From contig CAMYBO010000060.1 of NCBI GenBank assembly GCA_947254045.1, positions 1 to 7,364 on the forward strand: a stretch of 7,364 nucleotides of DNA, given 5' to 3'. Under the pieces are notes generated by a model. The model saw only the letters and a program-made list of their open reading frames with translations, was not told the origin of the DNA and did no database searches. Shown here in pieces: positions 1-6,032 of this stretch. The position numbers and the translations under genes are program-made. The stretch comes from an uncultured Granulicatella sp. GTDB taxonomy: Bacteria; Bacillota; Bacilli; Lactobacillales; Aerococcaceae. Numbering within the stretch: the first letter of the stretch is position 1; each line of letters starts with the position of its first letter.

Positions 1-2
1 AA

Positions 3-770
3 GAAGGGTTTTCTAAAGCAAATCTTTTATCTCCGATTATGGGAATTGTGATATTATTTTTCTTTGTGTTAATGTGGATTCGAGCAGGTTTAGTGACCGA
101 TGGATTTTTCTTTACGAATCATTGGATTAATATCCTAGTTATGTTCATTATTTATACGTATATTATTTTTGGTTTTGCATTTGTAGGATTTATGATGTAC
201 TCCTGTGTCTATTTATGGTTGCCGAAGAAACAGCAGTATGATTTTATTATTATTCATGGTGCAGGGTTGTTAAATGGGGAAAAAGTTACACCGCTACTAA
301 AAAGAAGAATTGATAAAGCGGTACAGGCATTTCATCAATCAAAAAATTCTCATATTCGACTGATTGTAAGTGGTGGACAAGGCAGCGATGAAAAAATATC
401 TGAAGCACAAGCGATGTATAACTATTTAGTGGAACAAACAGATGTGCCAGAAGAAGCCATATTATTAGAAGACAAATCTACAACAACGTATGAAAATTTA
501 TTGTTCTCAAAAGAACTAGGCGAGCAATTAGTTGAAAATCCTCGATTTTTATTTGTGACAAATGACTATCATGTATTTCGTACAAGTACGTATGCTCGTC
601 AAATTGGAATGCAGGGAGATGGCTTAGGTTGTTCCACTGCAAGCTATTATATTCCATCAGCTTTTATTCGTGAATATGTAGCAATGTGTGTGAAAATGAA
701 AAAACTCTTTATAGGATTCGAATTGCTTTATATTCTATCGATTGCATTATCGTATCGAGTCTTATGGTAG
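3..770 (+). CDS. YdcF/DUF218 family membrane protein, 5' end outside the window
   Basis: This is a DUF218 (YdcF/SanA-like) protein, a family of poorly known envelope-associated proteins, so I assign no reaction. Two hydrophobic segments lie at about residues 1-18 and 31-61 counted from the ATG at 39. A soluble Rossmann-like domain follows, with DFIIIHGAG, IVSGGQG, the acidic stretch EAILLEDKSTTTYENL, and FVTNDYHVFRTSTYARQIG. A last hydrophobic segment ends the protein. The frame is open to the left edge and codes for family-like sequence (EGFSKANLLSP) before the ATG at 39. That ATG has no Shine-Dalgarno sequence, so the true start is almost certainly upstream and the gene is partial. Larger Firmicute members have several N-terminal membrane helices, which fits. 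It ends in TAG and is followed by a strong terminator, so it is transcriptionally separate from the ABC genes downstream. Confidence 0.85.
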   Translation, partial: EGFSKANLLSPIMGIVILFFFVLMWIRAGLVTDGFFFTNHWINILVMFIIYTYIIFGFAFVGFMMYSCVYLWLPKKQQYDFIIIHGAGLLNGEKVTPLLKRRIDKAVQAFHQSKNSHIRLIVSGGQGSDEKISEAQAMYNYLVEQTDVPEEAILLEDKSTTTYENLLFSKELGEQLVENPRFLFVTNDYHVFRTSTYARQIGMQGDGLGCSTASYYIPSAFIREYVAMCVKMKKLFIGFELLYILSIALSYRVLW

Positions 771-790
771 AAAGTTAAATAGATGATCAG

Positions 791-824
791 AAAGGCATAC
801 CGATTGATTTCGGTATGCTTTTTT
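791..824 (+). terminator. Rho-independent terminator after the ydcF-like gene
   Basis: A perfect 9-bp stem (GCATACCGA at 795-803, TCGGTATGC at 810-818) closes a 6-base loop and is followed by six T's at 819-824. A's on the 5' side can extend the stem into the T tract. It lies 20 bases after the stop codon, as expected for the end of that transcript. Confidence 0.92.
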
Positions 825-891
825 GTCGTGACAATTTGCATGAGAAGTCGTGACGAAAGTCATGGTAGGTAGTGACTTAAGGCACTGCCTA
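825..891 (+). promoter_or_regulatory. Candidate operator region: 8-bp direct repeat and 9-bp inverted repeat upstream of the ABC operon
   Basis: GTCGTGAC occurs at 825-832 and again at 847-854, exactly 22 bases apart (about two helical turns). Just downstream, TAGGTAGTG (866-874) and CACTGCCTA (883-891) form an inverted repeat around an 8-base centre, with one G-T mismatch. The right arm ends 17 bases before the TATAAT at 909, where a -35 box would sit, so a protein bound there would contact the promoter. Spaced direct repeats are typical of response-regulator sites and the palindrome of dimeric repressors. The regulator is not in the window and the assignment is inference. Confidence 0.4.
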
Positions 892-914
892 AAGAAAGCA
901 AATTTTCCTATAAT
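886..914 (+). promoter_or_regulatory. Probable promoter of the ABC transporter operon
   Basis: A perfect -10 hexamer TATAAT lies at 909-914, 39 bases before the ATPase start. With a 17-base spacer the -35 position is 886-891 (TGCCTA), a poor match to TTGACA that coincides with the right arm of the inverted repeat. A good -10 with a weak -35 overlapped by a palindrome suggests a regulated promoter, either activated or repressed. Confidence 0.5.
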
Positions 915-953
915 GAATTCATCAGTTAGGAAATCAGTAAAGAGGGGATAAAC

Positions 954-1649
954 ATGATTGTAGTAAAAAATGTAACAAAAAAATTTGGACAAAAAGTAGC
1001 TTTAGAAGAGATTTCTTTTGAAGTTAATAAGGGAGAAATTTTCGGATTCTTAGGGCCATCTGGTTCAGGAAAAACAACGATGATTAAAATTTTAACGGGA
1101 CAACTAAATGCCGATAGCGGGCAAACAGAATTGTTAGGGAAAGTATCAGAGAAGTTAACTCCAGCAGATTTAGAGCAAATCGGATTAGTAAGTGATACGA
1201 GCGGATTTTATGAAAAACTAAGCCTATATAAAAATTTACAAACTTATGCAAAATTATATGGAAAACCAAATGTGCGAGTAGATGAAGTGTTAAAACAAGT
1301 CGATTTATATGATAGTAAAAACTTAACAGCAGAAAAACTATCAACAGGGATGAAACAAAGAATGTTTCTAGCAAGAGCTTTAATGAATAAGCCACAAGTA
1401 TTATTCTTAGATGAGCCAACAAGCGGATTAGATCCAACCACTTCTAAGAAAATCCATGAATTATTATTAGAATTAAAAGAAACAGGAACAACGATTTTCC
1501 TAACAACTCACGATATGAACGAAGCAACATTATTATGTGACCGTCTAAGTTTACTAAATAGAGGACATTTAATTGAATATGGGACACCTGCTTCGATTAT
1601 TCAAAAATATAATCACGAGAAAAAAAGTTCAATTAACATTCGCAGATGA
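954..1649 (+). CDS. ABC transporter ATP-binding protein, C-terminus cut by a frameshift
   Basis: This is the nucleotide-binding subunit of an ABC-2 type exporter; it hydrolyses ATP on the cytoplasmic face to drive the permease encoded next. All catalytic motifs are present: Walker A GPSGSGKTT (residues 34-42), signature LSTGM (129-133), Walker B LFLDEP with D153 and E154 followed by TSGLDP, and the H-loop TTHD with H186. The start has a good ribosome binding site (AGAGGGG at 941-947). The frame ends at 231 residues with an unrelated tail (KSSINIRR), because a run of seven A's at 1620-1626 has one base too many. With six A's the protein would be 274 residues and end at 1779, typical for the family. 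The ATPase core is complete, so the short form could still fold. The substrate is not predictable; drug, peptide or bacteriocin export are all possible. Confidence 0.88.
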   Translation: MIVVKNVTKKFGQKVALEEISFEVNKGEIFGFLGPSGSGKTTMIKILTGQLNADSGQTELLGKVSEKLTPADLEQIGLVSDTSGFYEKLSLYKNLQTYAKLYGKPNVRVDEVLKQVDLYDSKNLTAEKLSTGMKQRMFLARALMNKPQVLFLDEPTSGLDPTTSKKIHELLLELKETGTTIFLTTHDMNEATLLCDRLSLLNRGHLIEYGTPASIIQKYNHEKKSSINIRR

Positions 1650-1779
1650 AACACATTCACAAATTACTTTTGAAGAATTAGGACAAACAGATTTAGCACA
1701 AGTCGTTGCGATTCACTCATGTGAACCAACTTTAGAAGAAATATTTATTCAATTGACAGGAGAAAAATTAAATGATTAA
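1618..1779 (+). other. Displaced C-terminal domain of the ABC ATPase (other frame)
   Basis: In the frame one base on from the ATPase, the sequence codes for KKVQLTFADETHSQ and ends with AIHSCEPTLEEIFIQLTGEK. PTLEEIFIQLTG is the usual closing motif of ABC-2 ATPases of this type. The piece is therefore the ATPase's own C-terminal domain, not a separate gene; an ATG at 1573 in this frame has no ribosome binding site and reads through ATPase coding sequence. It still overlaps the permease start by 8 bases, preserving the ancestral layout. Either a recent mutation, a sequencing or assembly error in the A run, or slippage during transcription would explain it. Confidence 0.82.
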
Positions 1780-2500
1780 ACGATTAACTGCCTTAATTTG
1801 GCTACGCACACAAGTATTATTAAGTAACAGCACTTTATTAGCAACTATTCTATTACCGTATGGATTGTTAGTGTTATATAACCAATTTATGAATGCAGAT
1901 GGACAACATTCTTCGTATATGGTATTCATGTGTTTATCATTAGCATTCTCAGTTTCATTAGGTAGTTTAATTTCTTTAACAATTGCAGAAGATAAAGAAA
2001 AGAAAAATTTAAAATCTTTATTACTCAGTGGTGTTAGAAATGGAGAATATTTATTATCTGCACTATTTTATCCAGTCATTATTGGACTTGTAACGATTGT
2101 AAGTTTCCCAATGATTGTAGATGCAGACTTTGGGAAACATTCTGGAGAATATTTTGTAGTAGCGATTGTTGTGGGACTATGTGTTATTTTATTAAACTTA
2201 TTAGTTGCTTCTCTTTCGAATACTCAATCACAAGCACAAGTGAATAGTTTAGTTCCTATGATGGCTATTTCATTCTTACCATTGTTCTCTGGGTTAAATG
2301 AGTCGATTTCGAAAATTGCTCATTATACATTTATGGGAGTTTATGTAGACTTCTTTACAAAAGAAAGTTTTGAGTTAAGTCTAGAAACGATTGGTGTAGC
2401 GTTAGCTTGGTTGGTAGTTTTATTCTTAGTAAACTTAATTGTATTAAATCCAACACGAAAAGAAATCTTTTTAGCAAAACTGACAAGAAAAGCGGTGTAG
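1772..2500 (+). CDS. ABC-2 type transporter permease
   Basis: This is the membrane subunit of the exporter. The 242-residue protein has about six hydrophobic segments (roughly 20-40, 50-70, 92-115, 125-150, 158-178 and 213-233), matching the six-helix ABC-2 permease plan. The cytoplasmic loop after helix 2 has the charged run EDKEKKNLKSLLLSG, similar to the coupling region of this family. Its ATG overlaps the end of the displaced ATPase C-terminal frame by 8 bases, which implies translational coupling. If ribosomes stop at the early TGA at 1647 instead, coupling would be weakened. The stop codon at 2498-2500 directly abuts the structured RNA element upstream of rlmD, so read-through transcripts from this operon would enter that element. 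Confidence 0.87.
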   Translation: MIKRLTALIWLRTQVLLSNSTLLATILLPYGLLVLYNQFMNADGQHSSYMVFMCLSLAFSVSLGSLISLTIAEDKEKKNLKSLLLSGVRNGEYLLSALFYPVIIGLVTIVSFPMIVDADFGKHSGEYFVVAIVVGLCVILLNLLVASLSNTQSQAQVNSLVPMMAISFLPLFSGLNESISKIAHYTFMGVYVDFFTKESFELSLETIGVALAWLVVLFLVNLIVLNPTRKEIFLAKLTRKAV

Positions 2501-2595
2501 GGAGCGAAATAGACTTTTCACTGTAGTAAAGGACGGCAGCAGCTTCGCAAGCGAATCTCATGCCTAATACTAAAGTGGGAAGTCTTTTCTTTTTT
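2501..2595 (+). ncRNA. Structured leader or terminator upstream of rlmD, candidate 23S-methyl RNA motif
   Basis: An outer 12-bp stem (AGACTTTTCACT at 2511-2522 with AGTGGGAAGTCT at 2574-2585, two G-U pairs) is followed by a U-rich tract at 2585-2595. Nested inside are TAGTA 2524-2528 with TACTA 2568-2572, GGCA 2535-2538 with TGCC 2561-2564, and a small hairpin GCTT/AAGC at 2542-2552. A long imperfect hairpin ending in U's in front of a 23S rRNA methyltransferase is how I recall the Lactobacillales 23S-methyl RNA motif (Rfam), which is thought to regulate such genes. The structure is seen directly; the family name is from memory and unchecked. It may equally act as the terminator of the ABC operon. 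Confidence 0.65.
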
Positions 2596-2614
2596 CAAGG
2601 GAGTTAGTTAGAGA

Positions 2615-2667
2615 TTGATACGGAATTTCTCACTTCACTATAAAATTATACAAAAATAAGCTATAAT
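2615..2667 (+). promoter_or_regulatory. Probable rlmD promoter(s)
   Basis: TTGATA at 2615-2620 and TATAAA at 2639-2644 are 18 bases apart and form a good sigma-A promoter. A second, perfect -10 box TATAAT lies at 2662-2667 but has only a weak -35 at the right distance. Both are downstream of the structured element, so transcripts starting here would not contain it. The element would then act only on transcripts arriving from the ABC operon or from an upstream promoter I did not find. Confidence 0.5.
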
Positions 2668-2700
2668 AAGTCAGACAAATAGTAGTGAGCGAGGATAGAG

Positions 2701-4329
2701 ATGAAAAAAAATGACCGTATAGAAGTACAAATTGAAGATTTGACGTATGAAGGAATGGGCGTTGCGAAAGTAGATGGATTCCCTCTTTTTATTGTAAATG
2801 CTCTACCAGGGGAAAAAGTAGTAGCGCATGTTTTAAAACTTGGGAAAAAATTTGGCTATGCTAAAGTCGTTGAATGGTTATTAACGAGTCCTGACCGTAT
2901 TCCATTAGTTGATCCAAACGGAACACGAGTAGGAACGATGCCTTTACAACATATGAAGTATGAAGCTCAATTAGCGTTCAAACAAAAACAAGTGAAGCAT
3001 GTCATGAATACAATTGCGAAAATGCCGGATTTAGAAGTTCGTCCAACCATTGGAATGGAACATCCATTTGGATACCGTAATAAAGCGCAAATCCCTGTGA
3101 GAATGGTGGATGGCTTATTAACAACTGGATTTTTCAAGAAAAACTCCCATGACTTAGTTCCAATCGAAGACTTTCATATTCAAGATCCAGAAATTGACCG
3201 TATTATTTTAGTAGTCAGAGATATTTTAAGAAAATTTGCGATTGAAGCTTATGATGAAGAGAAACATACCGGCGATTTACGTCATATTATTGTTCGTAGA
3301 GGATTACGTACGTCTCAAGTGATGATTGTTTTAGTCACTCGTACAGAAAAATTCCCTCAAAAAGAGGAAATTGTAGAGAAAATTACTCAGCAATTGCCAG
3401 AAGTGGTGTCGATTGTCCAAAATATTCAATCGCATCAATCAAATGTCATTATGGGTTCTCAAAAGAAAGTGTTATTTGGTGAAGATGCTTTCCAAGAAGA
3501 ATTAATGGAATTTACCTTTACGATTAGTTCACGTTCATTTTTCCAAGTTAATACGATTCAAACGGAAGTGCTGTATCATGAAGCCATTCAAGCAGCTGGA
3601 TTGACGGGAGACGAAACGGTAGTAGATGCTTATTGTGGAATTGGAACCATGAGTTTAGCTTTTGCCAAACGTGCTAAACAAGTCTATGCCATGGAAATTG
3701 TGCCAGATGCGATTCAAATGGCAAAAGAAAATGCTCGAATGAATGAGATTGACCATATAATATTTGAAGTGGGAGCGGCTGAAAAAGTCATGCCGACATG
3801 GGTAGACTCAGGATTGCAACCGGATGTGATTGTAGTCGATCCGCCAAGAAAAGGATTAGATGGAGCATTTATTGAGGCAGCCGTTAAAACAAAAGCAAGA
3901 AAAATTGTTTACGTTAGCTGTAATCCAGCAACATTAGCACGTGATTTAGCCTTGTTCCAAGAAGAAGGCTATCAGGCGCTGTATGCTCAGCCAGTAGATA
4001 TGTTCCCGATGACGACAGCGATTGAGACGGTAGCACTTTTGTCCAAACTTGATGTCGATAAGCACATAAGTGTTGAAATTGAGTTGGATGAGATTGATTT
4101 GACAAGTGCGGAGAGTAAAGCAACATATGCTCAAATCAAAGAATATGTTTGGAATAAATTTCAATTAAAAGTTTCAACATTATATATTACACAGATAAAA
4201 AGGAAATGTGGAATAGAATTACGAGAACATTACAACAAGTCAAAAAAGGAGAAACAAATTATTCCACAGTGTACACCTGAAAAAGAAGAAGCCATCATGG
4301 ATGCTTTGAGACACTTCAAAATGATTTAA
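2701..4329 (+). CDS. rlmD: 23S rRNA (uracil-5-)-methyltransferase RlmD/RlmCD with an extra C-terminal tail
   Basis: The enzyme transfers a methyl group from SAM to C5 of uridine in 23S rRNA (U1939; Gram-positive RlmCD enzymes also modify U747). Residues 1-60 form a TRAM RNA-binding domain. The SAM motif DAYCGIGTMSLAFA begins at D309, DPPRKG at D380, the catalytic cysteine is C407 in VSCNPATLARD, and the general base is E442 in IETVALLSKL. The Cys-to-Glu distance of 35 equals that of E. coli RumA (C389, E424). The iron-sulfur cysteines of RumA are absent: the CGGC position reads GTMP. Family members normally end near residue 450. Here another 92 residues follow (HISVEIELDE, then TSAESKATYAQIKEYV, ending DALRHFKMI), rich in charged helices and possibly helix-turn-helix-like. 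I recall the same tail on RumA proteins of other Firmicutes carrying integrative elements. The ribosome binding site GAGGA is at 2691-2695. Confidence 0.93.
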   Translation: MKKNDRIEVQIEDLTYEGMGVAKVDGFPLFIVNALPGEKVVAHVLKLGKKFGYAKVVEWLLTSPDRIPLVDPNGTRVGTMPLQHMKYEAQLAFKQKQVKHVMNTIAKMPDLEVRPTIGMEHPFGYRNKAQIPVRMVDGLLTTGFFKKNSHDLVPIEDFHIQDPEIDRIILVVRDILRKFAIEAYDEEKHTGDLRHIIVRRGLRTSQVMIVLVTRTEKFPQKEEIVEKITQQLPEVVSIVQNIQSHQSNVIMGSQKKVLFGEDAFQEELMEFTFTISSRSFFQVNTIQTEVLYHEAIQAAGLTGDETVVDAYCGIGTMSLAFAKRAKQVYAMEIVPDAIQMAKENARMNEIDHIIFEVGAAEKVMPTWVDSGLQPDVIVVDPPRKGLDGAFIEAAVKTKARKIVYVSCNPATLARDLALFQEEGYQALYAQPVDMFPMTTAIETVALLSKLDVDKHISVEIELDEIDLTSAESKATYAQIKEYVWNKFQLKVSTLYITQIKRKCGIELREHYNKSKKEKQIIPQCTPEKEEAIMDALRHFKMI

Positions 4330-4352
4330 TAGAAAAGAATGACAGCATATGA

Positions 4353-4442
4353 CTTTCTGAATTTATTACATTCCTACTTGGTATTGGAACGGCTATTATT
4401 CCTTTCTTGCAAGGTATCAATAAGAAAATAGGCTCAATATAA
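4353..4442 (+). pseudogene. Remnant of a membrane-protein C-terminus
   Basis: Between rlmD and the next gene, one frame reads FITFLLGIGTAIIPFLQG followed by INKKIGSI and TAA at 4440-4442. This is one convincing transmembrane helix plus a short basic tail, as at the end of a transporter. It is closed upstream by TGA at 4350-4352 and has no start codon or ribosome binding site, so it looks like the last piece of a deleted gene. Such a short hydrophobic frame could also arise by chance. I do not recognise the family. Confidence 0.35.
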
Positions 4443-4482
4443 AGATTGATAGAATCATTTTTATATTTAAAGGAGCGTTGAA

Positions 4483-5103
4483 ATGATTGATAAAAGCAAT
4501 AAAAAATTTTGGGATAAATTTGCGAAACTATATGCTCCATTTATGAAAAAAGATCAGGGAGCTTACGATAGAGTTTACGAATATATCAGACCTCATTTGA
4601 ATAAAGATATGGATGTACTTGAACTTGCTTGCGGATTGGGGCAACTTTCCTTTAGTCTCGCGCAACATACTAAAACTTGGATAGGGACAGATTTTTCCGA
4701 ATAAATGATTTTGGAAGCGAAAAAGCATGGAGGATACGAAAACCTTACATTTGAAGTAGCCGATGCAACATCACTATCTTTTGCGGATGAAGAATTTGAT
4801 AGCGTGCTAATCGCTAATGCACTTCATATCATGCCAAATCCAGACCTTGCAATGAAAGAAATACATAGGGTTCTAAAACCTAATGGGACTTTGTTTGCTC
4901 CTACTTTTCTATGGAAAGAGGGAAAACAAAGAAATGTTATAAAGAGTTTGATGTCCATTTCGGGATTTAAGATGTACCAAGAATGGGATAAAAAGCAATT
5001 TGAAGATTTTATTGAAGAATACGGATTTTCAGTAGTTGAAATGAACTTGGTGCATGGAGGTCTTGCGCCGATTGGTGTGCTGATTGCGAAAAAAGTATCT
5101 TAA
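4483..5103 (+). pseudogene. Class I SAM-dependent methyltransferase interrupted by an in-frame TAA
   Basis: The full frame would give 206 residues plus the interrupted position, a complete small methyltransferase of the Methyltransf_11 type. The N-terminal piece (73 residues) holds motif I LELACGLG (residues 46-53) and the acidic post-motif GTDFSE. TAA at 4702-4704 then stops it. The next codon is ATG and the same frame continues with ILEAKKHGG, FEVADATSLSFADEEFDSVL, a motif-III-like region (EIHRVLKPNG) and IGVLIAKKVS to TAA at 5101. Relatives usually read SEQMI or SENMI here, so CAA to TAA is the simplest lesion. The start has a strong ribosome binding site (AAAGGAG at 4469-4475). TAAATG could allow reinitiation, giving two halves, but neither half alone has a whole SAM pocket. 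The substrate is unknown. Confidence 0.82.
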
Positions 5104-5199
5104 CATATTTTGTCTTGAGAGTAAAAAATTTAATCAAAATATTTACAAAGGCAATAGGAAAATAGAAAAATGAAAGGTAGTAGAAAATAATAGATAATT

Positions 5200-5949
5200 A
5201 TGATAATAGACAGTTTTGATAAAGGCACAGAGCCACTTATAAGTCTGGAACATTTTTATGGAGAAAAGAAATATATTGTAGAGAGATGCTTGGTAATATT
5301 TTCGAAAAGTATCCTGGAATATTTGCTCGATAACTTTGATTGTGAAGAAATTGGAAATATAGGCTCTGTAAATGGCTCAATGCCGATATATAAAAGTAAC
5401 TTTGAAGGGCAAGAATTCGCCTTCTATCTTAGTATGATGGGTTCAGCCCTTGCTTCATCAAGCTGCGTAGAAGTCAATTGGCTTACAGGAGCGAATAAAT
5501 TTATAATGTTTGGATCTTGTGGTAGCCTTGATAAAGAAAAGACTTTTGGAAACTACATTGTACCAACAGAGGCCTATAGAGGTGAGGGAGCATCTTATTA
5601 TTATGCGCCTCCTTCAGATTATATAGAAATTAAAAACCATGAAAAAGTTGAAGAATTTTTTATTAAGGAGAAATCTCCATATACTAAGGGAAAAGTCTGG
5701 ACCGCAGACGTGATGCTTCGTGAGACTCGCGGACTTGTCTCAAAGAGAAAGTCGGACGGATGCATAGCAGTAGAAATGGAACTAGCAGGCGTACAAGCAG
5801 CGTGTGATTTTTACGGATTTGAACTGTATAACTTCCTAGAAGCAGGAGATATATTAAATGAGAGTTCCTATGAAGTAGAAGGACTCCACAGTGCAAACCA
5901 TGATCTTGGAAAATTGTACTTGGCTTTAAAATTTTTAAAAGAAATATAA
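5200..5949 (+). CDS. Nucleoside phosphorylase (PNP/UDP family)
   Basis: This 249-residue cytoplasmic enzyme belongs to the PNP_UDP_1 family, which splits nucleosides with phosphate into base and ribose-1-phosphate for salvage. The glycine-rich core strand MFGSCGSLD is at residues 103-111. The ribose-binding Met-Glu signature AVEMELAG (E192, M193, E194) and the following helix VQAACDFYGFE are typical. D217 in LEAGDIL sits where purine-type enzymes carry a catalytic Asp, hinting at purine use, but this is inference. The length matches the family and the frame is unbroken, unlike both neighbours. The start is the first ATG after TAG at 5191-5193, but has no good ribosome binding site: AAAGG lies more than 20 bases away. 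Translation may be weak or start elsewhere. It could be cargo of a mobile element. Confidence 0.82.
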   Translation: MIIDSFDKGTEPLISLEHFYGEKKYIVERCLVIFSKSILEYLLDNFDCEEIGNIGSVNGSMPIYKSNFEGQEFAFYLSMMGSALASSSCVEVNWLTGANKFIMFGSCGSLDKEKTFGNYIVPTEAYRGEGASYYYAPPSDYIEIKNHEKVEEFFIKEKSPYTKGKVWTADVMLRETRGLVSKRKSDGCIAVEMELAGVQAACDFYGFELYNFLEAGDILNESSYEVEGLHSANHDLGKLYLALKFLKEI

Positions 5950-6032
5950 TGAGACTTTAAAAAGAAAATATAAGAGGATACTTACAGAATTCTTAACTTA
6001 TAAATTAAAGACTTACGTAGGAGCGGAAGATA

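Noticed and set aside
762..1441. Minus-strand open frames opposite the ydcF-ABC gap and the ATPase
   Set aside because: They lie antisense to well-supported coding sequence or a promoter region, lack ribosome binding sites, and have no recognisable domains.
1617..1630. Programmed -1 ribosomal frameshift at the A run
   Set aside because: The downstream domain is reached by +1 (or -2), not -1, and no canonical slippery heptamer is in the right register.
1573..1779. Separate 68-residue gene inside the ABC operon
   Set aside because: Its second half is the conserved C-terminal domain of the ATPase; it is a frameshift product, not an independent gene.
4446..4467. TTGATA and TATATT before the methyltransferase as a promoter
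   Set aside because: The spacer would be only 10 bases, so the boxes cannot work together.
5105..5142. Inverted repeat ATATTTTG/CAAAATAT after the methyltransferase
   Set aside because: Only one G-C pair in 8, a 22-base loop and no T tract; too weak for a terminator.
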